In this document: piece by piece, positions 33,571-41,069 of the stretch
How the letters are laid out: each line of letters starts with the position of its first letter
How positions within the stretch are numbered: position 1 is the first letter of the stretch
Source of the DNA: Bacillus sp. FJAT-42376
GTDB lineage: Bacteria; Bacillota; Bacilli; Bacillales; Bacillaceae
NCBI RefSeq assembly: GCF_003816055.1
Contig: NZ_CP033906.1
Coordinates: 372,001-436,000, forward strand
Length of the DNA stretch: 64,000 nucleotides
Reading direction: 5' to 3'
Translations under genes and position numbers: made by a program
The notes under the pieces: model-generated
Told to the model about the DNA's origin: nothing
Databases searched by the model: none
Seen by the model: only the letters and a program-made list of their open reading frames with translations

Positions 33571-34107
33571 ATGAAAGCAACTGGCATTGTTCGTCGAATT
33601 GATGATTTAGGACGTGTGGTGATTCCGAAAGAAATCCGCAGAACGCTTCGTATCCGAGAAGGGGATCCGCTGGAAATTTTCGTTGACCGCGACGGAGAAG
33701 TCATTCTAAAGAAATATTCGCCTATTAGTGAACTGGGTGATTTTGCAAGAGAATATGCTGACGCTTTATATGACAGCATGGGTCATCCTGTACTGATTTG
33801 CGACAGAGATGCATTCATTGCCGTTTCGGGAAGCTCCAAAAAAGAGTACTTAAACCGAAATATCAGTGAAGATATAGAGAGAGCGATGGAAGAAAGAAGC
33901 TCGGTTCTTAAAACAGAATCCAGTGAATTACAGCTCCTTGAGGGAGTCAAAGAAGAAGTCAAAGCCTACACCATCGGTCCGATCATTGCAAATGGCGATC
34001 CAATCGGTGCAGTGGTGATCTTTTCAAAAGAAGGCTCACTTGGAGAAGTAGAGAAAAAAGCGGTAGAAACGGCTGCTGGCTTCCTTGCCCGCCAAATGGA
34101 GAACTAG
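33571..34107 (+). CDS. spoVT: Stage V sporulation transcription factor SpoVT
   Basis: Modulates forespore sigma-G genes. The 178-residue protein pairs an AbrB-type N-terminal DNA-binding domain (MKATGIVRRIDDLGRVVIPKEIRRTLRIREGDPLEIF) with a C-terminal GAF-like domain (about 55-178). GAGGCAG lies before the ATG. It and abrB are the two AbrB-fold regulators in this window. Confidence 0.97.
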   Translation: MKATGIVRRIDDLGRVVIPKEIRRTLRIREGDPLEIFVDRDGEVILKKYSPISELGDFAREYADALYDSMGHPVLICDRDAFIAVSGSSKKEYLNRNISEDIERAMEERSSVLKTESSELQLLEGVKEEVKAYTIGPIIANGDPIGAVVIFSKEGSLGEVEKKAVETAAGFLARQMEN

Positions 34108-34133
34108 GTTTCGATCTTATCATATGTATTACG

Positions 34134-34160
34134 AAAAGACAGCCTACGGGCTGTCTTTTA
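34134..34160 (+). terminator. Terminator after spoVT
   Basis: AAAAGACAGCC, loop TACG, GGCTGTCTTTT. Confidence 0.88.
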
Positions 34161-34199
34161 ATGTATAGCGTGTTTTTAAAAACGGATTGCAGACCAAAA

Positions 34200-35050
34200 T
34201 TTAGTGAAAGACCTTGGACCGGCCTGTGTTTCGGGCAGCTTCGCTTTATTTGGTCCTCGGGAGGAGAGGCAGTTCTGCGTTTCGGCAGGATGGCGTGCCC
34301 TTAGCAGAACGTCCTAACTGAAAGCGCCTCTCGGTCGGGAGCTCCACCGTCTTTCGCGGCTAAGCAAGCGCCCTCCGCTTTTCCAATTGTCCAGTTCCGC
34401 CGTCTAGCCCCTCGGCCGCTTCGCTCCCTCGGGCCCGCAGGAGGCGGGTCAGTTCTGCGTTTCGGCAGGATGGCGTGCCCTTGGCAGAACGTCCTTACTG
34501 AAAGCGCCTCTCGGTCGGGAGCTCCACCGTCTTTCACGGCTAAGCGAGCGCCATCCGCTTTTCCAATTGTCCAGCTCCGCACGCTAAGTCGCCAGCCTGT
34601 TTCACTTCTTCGGTCGAGGGCCCGCAGGAGGCGGGTCAGTTCTGCGTTGCGGCAGGACGCCGCGCACTTAGCAGAACGTCCTTACTGAATGCGCCTCTCG
34701 GTCAGAAGCTCCAACATGCTTGCGACTTGAGCAAGCGTGCTCCACATTTCCAATTGTCCAGCTCCGGGCGCTAGCCGTTCGGCCGCTTCGCTCCCTCGGG
34801 CCCGCAGGAGGCGGGTCAGTTCTGCGTTGCGGCAGGACGCCGCGCACTTAGCAGAACATCCTTGCTGAAAGCGCCTCTCGGTCGAAAGCTCCACCGTCTT
34901 TCGGGGCTGAACAAGACGCCTCCGCTTTTCCAATTGTCCAGCTCCGGGCGCTAGCCGTTCGGCCGCTTCGCTCCCTCGGTCGAGGCAAAAAGCGCCTCTC
35001 GGTCGGGAGCTCCACCGTCTTTCACGGCTAAGCGAGCGCCCTCCGCTTTT
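34200..35050. repeat. GC-rich tandem repeat array of about 180-bp units
   Basis: The landmark AGTTCTGCGT/AGTTCTGCGTTGC recurs at 34271, 34451, 34638 and 34818 (spacings 180, 187, 180). Each unit also has GGCCGCTTCGCTCCCTCGG, AAAGCGCCTCTCGGTCG, AGCTCCACCGTCTTTC and CGCTTTTCCAATTGTCCAG. A fifth unit (34926-35050) lacks the central block of about 75 bp that contains AGTTCTGCG. The unit at 34580-34760 is the most diverged. A related single copy lies at 19389-19555. No ribosome-binding site or plausible protein is seen; open frames here are by-products of the repeat. Confidence 0.88.
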
Positions 35051-35054
35051 CCTG

Positions 35055-35063
35055 TGATATAAT
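35055..35063 (+). promoter_or_regulatory. Extended -10 promoter of yabM
   Basis: TGA-TATAAT at 35055-35063 lies immediately after the last repeat unit. The -35 region would fall inside the repeat and has no good hexamer. Confidence 0.55.
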
Positions 35064-35097
35064 ATCTTCGTCAGCTGATTTGAAAGTGGGGATGGCT

Positions 35098-36696
35098 GTG
35101 CCTTCTAGAAAGAGTGCGATTTGGCAAGGGGCTTTCGTGTTGACGATAGCCGGTTTGCTTACGAAAATCATGAGTGCAGCCTACCGGGTGCCTTATCAAA
35201 ATATTGTCGGAGATATTGGCTTTTACATATATCAGCAGGTTTATCCGTTTTATGGGATATCTATTATGCTTGCTACATCGGGATTTCCGGTCATTGTTTC
35301 AAAGCTTTTTGCTGAATATGGAGAAGGACATAATCCTGCTGATTTGCGGAAAATCTGGAAAGTCAGCAGCTTATTTCTAGTGTTTACCGGTCTTTTATCC
35401 TTTTCTCTTTTGTATGCAGGTTCAGGCTGGATAGCGGGCATCATGGGAGATATGCATCTGAAGCCGTTAATTGAAATTATCTCCTTTTCTTTTTTGCTCG
35501 TTCCTTTTGTTTCGGTGCTTAGAGGTTATTTTCAAGGGATGCATCATATGTTTCCGACGGCCCTTTCACAGGTGGTCGAACAGGCATTCCGTGTGATTAC
35601 CATTATCGGTGTAGCCTACGTTCTTTTAAAGAACCACCAGAATTTATATGAAGCGGGACAGGGGGCGCTCGCCGGATCTTTAACTGGAGGCGCTGCCGCT
35701 CTCGTCGTTCTGGCGGTTTACTGGTTCCGCAGAGATCAAATTGAATTGAACGCACCGGTTAGTCCATCTTCTATACGAACGGCCGATTTACTAAAGGACT
35801 TGATTCTTTTTACTTTTACCATCTGTGTGAGCAGCCTGCTGCTGATTCTGATTCAGCTTGTTGACGCGCTGCAGCTGTTTTCTATGCTCGTCAATAATGG
35901 AATGGATCCTGTCGCTGCAAAAACAGCAAAAGGCATCTATGACAGGGGCCAGCCTCTTATTCAGCTGGGAACCGTTGTTGCCACGTCTTTATCCTTGTCG
36001 CTCGTCCCCCTTATTTCGAGTGCAAAGCGCCGAAATGATGAGAAGTTTATTAAAGATAAAATCAATCTGTCTATAAAGGTGTGTTTGGCTGTAGGGGCAG
36101 GAGCAACGGCCGGACTTATTGGGATCGTAGAAGAAACGAACATCATGCTGTTCCGGAACAATTACGGCTCAGACATTCTGGGGATACTCAGTCTGTCCAT
36201 TCTGTTTACCTCTCTCTCCATGACGATTGCCGCAATCCTTCAAGGGTTAAATCAAACCATTTATCCCGCCATTGCTGTCATTGCCGGAGTCATGATTAAA
36301 ATAGCTTTAAATATTGTCCTCATTCCGCGGTATGAAGCGGATGGTGCAGCCGTTGCGTCTGTTGCCGCTTTTTTTGCCGTTGCGGTTTTAAATATTTATT
36401 TTTTAAGAAAAAAACAGTACAAGCTTTACGAGTACCGGAGTATAGTGAAAATCGTTTTTTCAGCGGTTTTGATGCTGGCAGTACTGAGGGGCTATATGGC
36501 GGGTTTTGAGTGGCTGCTTGGAAGAAACCGGACACTCGCTTCCATTGAGGCCATTACAGCGGTTGCGGCTGGGGCTGCCGTGTATATGTTTTCAGTCATA
36601 AAATTAAACGTGTTTAACAGCGATGAATTGGATATTGTGCCTTTTGGTACAAAAATCCGCCTTTGGTCGCGGAAGAAAAGGGATGTGAAAAAATGA
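35098..36696 (+). CDS. yabM: SpoVB/MurJ-type polysaccharide flippase family membrane protein YabM
   Basis: A membrane protein of about 532 residues with some 14 predicted hydrophobic segments, member of the MOP superfamily that includes MurJ, Wzx and SpoVB. By family it should flip a lipid-linked sugar across the membrane; its substrate is unknown. The N-terminal KIMSAAYRVPYQNIVGD motif is characteristic. The start is uncertain: GTG 35098 has the best spacing from AAAGTGGGG, while ATG 35092 and TTG 35080 are in frame. It overlaps yabN by four bases. Confidence 0.88.
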   Translation: MPSRKSAIWQGAFVLTIAGLLTKIMSAAYRVPYQNIVGDIGFYIYQQVYPFYGISIMLATSGFPVIVSKLFAEYGEGHNPADLRKIWKVSSLFLVFTGLLSFSLLYAGSGWIAGIMGDMHLKPLIEIISFSFLLVPFVSVLRGYFQGMHHMFPTALSQVVEQAFRVITIIGVAYVLLKNHQNLYEAGQGALAGSLTGGAAALVVLAVYWFRRDQIELNAPVSPSSIRTADLLKDLILFTFTICVSSLLLILIQLVDALQLFSMLVNNGMDPVAAKTAKGIYDRGQPLIQLGTVVATSLSLSLVPLISSAKRRNDEKFIKDKINLSIKVCLAVGAGATAGLIGIVEETNIMLFRNNYGSDILGILSLSILFTSLSMTIAAILQGLNQTIYPAIAVIAGVMIKIALNIVLIPRYEADGAAVASVAAFFAVAVLNIYFLRKKQYKLYEYRSIVKIVFSAVLMLAVLRGYMAGFEWLLGRNRTLASIEAITAVAAGAAVYMFSVIKLNVFNSDELDIVPFGTKIRLWSRKKRDVKK

Positions 36697-38156
36697 ATAC
36701 GATCCATATAACAGGCCTTGGCGCCGGAGACATCAATCAGCTGCCGCTTGGAATTTACCGACTCCTTCAATCTTCAAGCCGGGTTTATGTCAGAACGATG
36801 GACCACCCGGTTTTGGAAGAACTCAAAGGGGAAATAGACATAACCGGCTCTTTTGATGATATTTACACGAAGCATGCAAACTTCGGAGATGTGTATGAAG
36901 AAATCGCTTCTATTCTAATAAACGAGTCGGTGAATGGAGATGTTGTCTATGCGGTTCCCGGGCACCCGATGGTTGCAGAAAAGACCGTTCAGATTTTGCT
37001 CCATGAGGCGCAGCAAGGTTCCTTTAAAGTAAATGTCGCCGGGGGACAAAGCTTTTTGGATGCCACCTTTGCAGCACTGAATATCGATCCGATCGACGGC
37101 TTCCAAATGGCAGATGCCCTGACGTTTAAAAAGGGAGAGCTGCAATACAGGCATCATATTGTCCTTTGTCAGGTCTATGACCAAATGGTCGCCTCTGAGG
37201 CTAAGCTCACCTTAATGGAGGAGCTTCCCTTCGACTATGAAGTGTACATTGTGACAGCTGCAGGAAGCGTGCAGGAGGAAATTATTAAAGTTCCGCTTTA
37301 TGAACTTGACCGGGTTTCAGCGGTTTCCAACCTGACAAGTCTCTATATCCCGCCGGTCCAGGATGAGAAGCTCCTGTATCACCGATTTGAGGCGCTCCGC
37401 GGAATCATTGCCGCGCTAAGAGGGCCGGGGGGATGCCTGTGGGATCAGAAACAGACATTTCAGTCCTTGAAAAAATATTTGATCGAGGAATGCTACGAGC
37501 TTTTGGATGCGATTGAGTCGGAGGACATTGATCATATGATTGAAGAGATGGGGGATGTCCTTCTTCAAGTTGTGCTTCAGGCTCAGATCGGAGAAGATGA
37601 AGGACTGTTTTCCATGGATGAAGTCATCCGGTCCATCTCCGAAAAAATGGTTCGGCGTCATCCGCATGTCTTCGGCGACACCCAGGCAGATACGGCTGAA
37701 GAAGTCCTGGTAAACTGGGAAGCGATCAAAAAAGCTGAAGGGAAAACAGCGCCCGAATCGCTGCTTGATTCGGTTCCGGGAGCATTGCCTGCCCTGTCGA
37801 AGGCTTATCAGCTGCAGAAAAAAGCGGCAAAAGCCGGATTTGACTGGGATAAGGCTGAAGACGCCTGGCTGAAGGTAAAAGAAGAGCTGCTTGAATTCGA
37901 AGAAGAGATGAAACAAAATCCTTCAGAAGAGAACAGAGGCCTTCTTAAAGAATTCGGGGATTTGCTGTTTGCCCTTGTGAACATAGGACGTTTCCTGAAA
38001 ATAGAGCCGGAGGAAGCGCTGTCCTCAACGAATCAGAAATTCACCACCCGTTTTCGCTACATCGAGAAAAAAGCGAAGGAAAATCAGGAAAACCTGGAAG
38101 AGCTGCCGCTTGAAAAAATGGACCGCTACTGGGATGAAGCGAAAGAATTGGAATAG
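36693..38156 (+). CDS. yabN: MazG-type nucleotide pyrophosphohydrolase fused to a SAM-methylase-like domain (YabN)
   Basis: A 487-residue two-domain protein. Residues 1 to about 225 have the tetrapyrrole-methylase fold ([28 protein letters not shown]); the rest is a tandem MazG domain with the metal-binding [12 protein letters not shown] and [13 protein letters not shown] helices. MazG removes pyrophosphate from NTPs, cleaning damaged or excess nucleotides; the role of the methylase domain is not established. The start overlaps yabM (ATGA). Confidence 0.92.
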   Translation: MNTIHITGLGAGDINQLPLGIYRLLQSSSRVYVRTMDHPVLEELKGEIDITGSFDDIYTKHANFGDVYEEIASILINESVNGDVVYAVPGHPMVAEKTVQILLHEAQQGSFKVNVAGGQSFLDATFAALNIDPIDGFQMADALTFKKGELQYRHHIVLCQVYDQMVASEAKLTLMEELPFDYEVYIVTAAGSVQEEIIKVPLYELDRVSAVSNLTSLYIPPVQDEKLLYHRFEALRGIIAALRGPGGCLWDQKQTFQSLKKYLIEECYELLDAIESEDIDHMIEEMGDVLLQVVLQAQIGEDEGLFSMDEVIRSISEKMVRRHPHVFGDTQADTAEEVLVNWEAIKKAEGKTAPESLLDSVPGALPALSKAYQLQKKAAKAGFDWDKAEDAWLKVKEELLEFEEEMKQNPSEENRGLLKEFGDLLFALVNIGRFLKIEPEEALSSTNQKFTTRFRYIEKKAKENQENLEELPLEKMDRYWDEAKELE

Positions 38157-38172
38157 AAAGAAGGGGTTCTAT

Positions 38173-38436
38173 ATGAGACTGGATAAATTTTTAAAAGTGT
38201 CAAGACTGATTAAACGCCGGACGCTTGCAAAGGAAGTGGCCGATCAAGGACGGATTGAAATAAATGGAACAGTGGCCAAAGCGAGCTCCACTTTAAAAGA
38301 AGGAGATGAAATGGTTATCCGCTTTGGACAAAAACGGGTAACTGTTAAAGTCGATCATTTAAAAGAAACAACGAAAAAAGAAGATGCCGCTGAAATGTAC
38401 ACCATCATAAAGGAAGAAAAACTCGGCGACAACTAA
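38173..38436 (+). CDS. rqcP: RqcP (YabO), S4-domain ribosome quality control factor
   Basis: An 87-residue S4-domain protein, Hsp15-like, that in B. subtilis stabilises RqcH on the 50S subunit during C-terminal alanine tailing of stalled peptides. The S4 fold is plain in [44 protein letters not shown] precedes the ATG. It follows yabN by 16 bases in the same operon. Confidence 0.94.
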   Translation: MRLDKFLKVSRLIKRRTLAKEVADQGRIEINGTVAKASSTLKEGDEMVIRFGQKRVTVKVDHLKETTKKEDAAEMYTIIKEEKLGDN

Positions 38437-38467
38437 TTCATCCGGCGCAGGCTTGTTCTTTTTCCTC

Positions 38468-38495
38468 CGTTTTGTTCATACATATAAACAAAACG
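38468..38495. promoter_or_regulatory. Palindrome over a possible sigma-E -10 in front of yabP
   Basis: CGTTTTGTT (38468-38476) and its exact complement AACAAAACG (38487-38495) flank CATACATATA. CATACATA resembles the sigma-E -10 (CATACANT) but the -35 is poor. The dyad could be an operator or the stem of a weak terminator after rqcP. Confidence 0.45.
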
Positions 38496-38518
38496 ATATG
38501 AGAAGCGGGGGAAAGAGC

Positions 38519-38824
38519 ATGAATTACTATCAGCAAAATCAGCCTCCATCAAAGACTGCTGCGGAGGATCATGATCTTATTATGAAGGGCAGAAAACTCC
38601 TGGAAATCACAGGGGTGAAAGAAGTGGAAAGCTTTGATAATGAAGAGTTTTTGCTTGATACGGTAATGGGTGCGCTTGCGATACGGGGCGAAAACCTTCA
38701 AATGCAGAACCTGGATGTAGACAAAGGAGTTGTGTCCATTAAAGGACGGATCCTGGACATTGTTTACCTTGATGAGCAGCACGGGGAGAAAGCTAAAGGA
38801 TTCTTTAGCAAACTGTTTAAATGA
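38519..38824 (+). CDS. yabP: Sporulation protein YabP
   Basis: A 101-residue YabP/YqfC-family protein, essential for sporulation in B. subtilis with unknown biochemical role. The conserved LEITGVKEVESFDNEEFLLDTVMGALAIRGENLQMQNLDVDKG core is present, with no membrane segment. GCGGGGGAAAG precedes ATG 38519; an upstream in-frame start has no ribosome-binding site. It overlaps yabQ by four bases. Confidence 0.93.
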   Translation: MNYYQQNQPPSKTAAEDHDLIMKGRKLLEITGVKEVESFDNEEFLLDTVMGALAIRGENLQMQNLDVDKGVVSIKGRILDIVYLDEQHGEKAKGFFSKLFK

Positions 38825-39456
38825 CGCTAACGGTACAGTTCTACACCATGTTTGCCATGGCAGGAATGGGAGCATGGCTTGGGGCAGCGCTCGATACGTA
38901 TAGAAGATTTCTCGTTCGTTCCAAAAGGGCTGGCTGGATAGTCTTCTTCCATGATCTTGTGTTCTGGCTGCTCCAAAGTGTTCTCTTTTTTTATGTGCTT
39001 CTCCTTGTAAATGAAGGCGAATTGAGAATCTATATGTTTTTGGCCATTCTTTTAGGTTTTGCGGCTTATCAAAGCATGCTGAAGGGTATATATTTGGCAG
39101 TATTAAATTTTATGATTCATTCCGTCATGCTGATTCTTAAGATTCTGGGCCGGATTGGCCAGATTTTCCTCATTAAACCGGTCAGGGGAATCCTCTCCCT
39201 CATTGTGATGATTGCAGCCGGGCTTCTGAATGTTTTTTTGAAAATATTAAAATGGGCATTCCTTTTAACTTGGGGAGCCGTTAAAATCGTATTAGCGCCT
39301 GTACGGTGGATCCTGTTGCTCATCTGGAAGATGCAGCCGCGTTTTTTGAAAAAATTTTTTTCGGGAATCTTTTTGAAATCAGAAGGAATTATGAAGAAAG
39401 CCAAGAACTTAATGATTAGTGCATGGAAAACGATTAAACGAATCACTGGAAAGTGA
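38821..39456 (+). CDS. yabQ: Spore cortex biosynthesis protein YabQ
   Basis: A 211-residue membrane protein required for the spore cortex in B. subtilis and placed in the outer forespore membrane. Hydrophobic segments lie at about residues 5-25, 38-62, 66-90 and 95-160, and the C-terminus is basic (KKAKNLMISAWKTIKRITGK). It is read from ATGA overlapping the yabP stop, so production is coupled. It is 12 bases from divIC. Confidence 0.9.
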   Translation: MTLTVQFYTMFAMAGMGAWLGAALDTYRRFLVRSKRAGWIVFFHDLVFWLLQSVLFFYVLLLVNEGELRIYMFLAILLGFAAYQSMLKGIYLAVLNFMIHSVMLILKILGRIGQIFLIKPVRGILSLIVMIAAGLLNVFLKILKWAFLLTWGAVKIVLAPVRWILLLIWKMQPRFLKKFFSGIFLKSEGIMKKAKNLMISAWKTIKRITGK

Positions 39457-39468
39457 GGGAATGTATAA

Positions 39469-39843
39469 ATGTCAGCAGAAAGAAGCCATAAAGTTACACA
39501 GCTTCAATCCCAATACATGCAGCAGCAGGAGCGCAATGATCAGATTATTAAGCGCAGAAAAAGAGGCCTTTACCGGCGATTAGCCGTTTTCGGAGTTGTG
39601 GTTGCGATTTTTGCCATTTTTATTATTACAGGAATGATCAATCAGTCAGCGTCTCTGGCAGAGCAATCCGAGCAGAAGGACAAGCTCAGCAGTCAGCTTA
39701 AGGATTTGAAAAAAGAACAGAATTTACTGCAGGAAGAAATCGGAAAGCTTAATGACGATGATTACATTGCCGAACTTGCGCGCAGGGACTATTTCCTTTC
39801 TGGGGAGAACGAGATTATTTTCAGCTCTCCGGACAAAAAATAG
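39469..39843 (+). CDS. divIC: Cell division protein DivIC
   Basis: A 124-residue bitopic membrane protein of the divisome (FtsB-like) that works with FtsL and DivIB. It has a basic cytoplasmic N-terminus, a single membrane helix at about residues 38-57 (FGVVVAIFAIFIITGMI), and an extracytoplasmic leucine-zipper coiled coil (about 62-95) ending in the RRDYFLSGENEIIF motif. GAGGGAATG-type ribosome site precedes the ATG. Confidence 0.94.
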   Translation: MSAERSHKVTQLQSQYMQQQERNDQIIKRRKRGLYRRLAVFGVVVAIFAIFIITGMINQSASLAEQSEQKDKLSSQLKDLKKEQNLLQEEIGKLNDDDYIAELARRDYFLSGENEIIFSSPDKK

Positions 39844-39849
39844 CCTTTA

Positions 39850-39879
39850 TTGACACTATGATTTTGGATTGGGTATAAT
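39850..39879 (+). promoter_or_regulatory. Sigma-A promoter of yabR
   Basis: Perfect TTGACA (39850-39855), 18-base spacer, perfect TATAAT (39874-39879). Confidence 0.85.
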
Positions 39880-39927
39880 TAAAGAAATGATGATTTTTTT
39901 ATCAGTTTAAGGAGGAGCATTTTTTTT

Positions 39928-40383
39928 ATGTCCATTGAAGTTGGCAGCAAGTTACAAGGTAAAGTAACTGGCATTACGAATTTCGGAGCTTTTGTAGAGC
40001 TTCCGGGAGGTTCCACGGGTCTAGTTCACATAAGCGAAGTAGCCGATAATTACGTGAAAGACATTAACGACCATCTTAAAGTTGGCGACATGGTTGAAGT
40101 CAAAGTCATCAACGTTGAAAAAGATGGAAAGATCGGTCTGTCGATTAAGAAAGCCATCGATCGTCCAGACCGCCCAGAGCGTCCTGAGCGCCCTCGTCAG
40201 GATCGCCCGCGTCAAGACCGTCCGCACCGCGGTGGCGGAGGCGGAGGCAGAAGTGATTTCCGTCCGAAAGAAAACTTTGAACAAAAGATGAGCCGCTTCC
40301 TAAAAGATAGCGAAGACCGTTTATCTTCTCTAAAAAGAAATACAGAATCAAAACGTGGCGGACGCGGAGCAAGAAGAGGCTAA
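39928..40383 (+). CDS. yabR: S1 RNA-binding domain protein YabR
   Basis: A 151-residue general-stress-type RNA-binding protein. Residues 3-75 form one S1 domain (VGSKLQGKVTGITNFGAFVELPGGSTGLVHISEV), followed by a low-complexity Arg/Asp/Pro tract (RPDRPERPERPRQDRPRQDRPH), a glycine run and a basic tail ending RGGRGARRG, typical of disordered RNA-binding tails. The RNA partner is unknown. AAGGAGGAG precedes the ATG. Confidence 0.92.
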   Translation: MSIEVGSKLQGKVTGITNFGAFVELPGGSTGLVHISEVADNYVKDINDHLKVGDMVEVKVINVEKDGKIGLSIKKAIDRPDRPERPERPRQDRPRQDRPHRGGGGGGRSDFRPKENFEQKMSRFLKDSEDRLSSLKRNTESKRGGRGARRG

Positions 40384-40404
40384 CTTGCTGCTGTCAATAT
40401 AGAT

Positions 40405-40431
40405 AAAAACACTCCTTGTGGGTGTTTTTTT
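40405..40431 (+). terminator. Terminator after yabR
   Basis: AAAAACACTCC, loop TTGT, GGGTGTTTTTTT. Confidence 0.9.
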
Positions 40432-40481
40432 GTTTTTGTCATGGCAGTAATCCGCTTTTAAAAAAAAATATCAATTAACCC

Positions 40482-40510
40482 TTGACTGAAAACCCAAACC
40501 TTTGTATTAT
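40482..40510 (+). promoter_or_regulatory. Sigma-A promoter of the tRNA pair
   Basis: TTGACT (40482-40487), 17-base spacer, TATTAT (40505-40510), about 80 bases before tRNA-Met. Confidence 0.8.
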
Positions 40511-40589
40511 AGAACTTGTGCTTCATAGGACAGCAAGCCTGTCTGAAAGAGGTTCACTCGCACGGCCACGGCAGGCCGGGCAATGATTT

Positions 40590-40666
40590 GGCGGTGTAGC
40601 TCAGCTGGCTAGAGCGTACGGTTCATACCCGTGAGGTCGGGGGTTCGATCCCCTCCGCCGCTACCA
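40590..40666 (+). tRNA. tRNA-Met (CAT), elongator
   Basis: A 77-base cloverleaf: acceptor GGCGGTG against CGCCGCT, D arm GCTC/GAGC, anticodon loop TTCATAC (anticodon CAT), T arm GGGGG-TTCGATC-CCCTC and encoded CCA. The first pair is G-U and the start is not the C-A mismatch type of initiator tRNA, so this is the elongator. Confidence 0.96.
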
Positions 40667-40686
40667 ATATAAAAACAAAATAATGA

Positions 40687-40758
40687 GGCCCGTTGGTCAA
40701 GCGGTTAAGACACCGCCCTTTCACGGCGGTAACACGGGTTCGAATCCCGTACGGGTCA
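40687..40758 (+). tRNA. tRNA-Glu (TTC) without an encoded CCA end
   Basis: Acceptor GGCCCGT pairs with ACGGGTC (40751-40757), discriminator A at 40758; anticodon loop CTTTCAC gives TTC. The next three bases are TCA where CCA would be expected, so CCA must be added after the RNA is cut. It follows tRNA-Met by 20 bases in one transcript. Confidence 0.93.
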
Positions 40759-40766
40759 TCATCATG

Positions 40767-40797
40767 AAAAAAACTCCCAGTTTTGGGAGTTTTTTTG
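40767..40797 (+). terminator. Terminator after tRNA pair
   Basis: AAAAAACTCCCA, loop TTT, TGGGAGTTTTTTT. Confidence 0.92.
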
Positions 40798-41005
40798 TTT
40801 TATACAAATAAAGACTCCTCCCGCGGTTTCCTCTTTTTCCATCTTGGAAGCTTTTTATTCCATTTACTTTTCAGCAGTTTCTACACGTTCAACGAAATCC
40901 TGTCAGCAATCTTTCTTTTCTGGTGGAAATGCTGGTGGATTCCCTCAAATCCTTGACGGAGCAAGCCGAAACCGTCGAACACTTCTTTGTGATTGTCCCC
41001 TTGTT

Positions 41006-41038
41006 TTGACAAAATCCATTTTTTGCGTCAGCTATAAT
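41006..41038 (+). promoter_or_regulatory. spoIIE promoter: sigma-A hexamers with 21-base spacing (Spo0A-dependent type)
   Basis: Perfect TTGACA (41006-41011) and perfect TATAAT (41033-41038) are 21 bases apart, the abnormal spacing known for Spo0A-activated spoII promoters. A near-consensus 0A box CGTCGAA lies at 40973-40979, and TTTGACA overlapping the -35 is a one-mismatch box on the other strand. Confidence 0.85.
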
Positions 41039-41069
41039 TACCTCAACAACCGACTTGGGGGTATGTTAA

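Noticed and set aside
34301-34933. Open frames of 72-93 codons on both strands in the GC-rich array
   Set aside because: They follow the repeat period and have no translation signals; the sequence evolves as DNA repeats, with frame-breaking differences between units.
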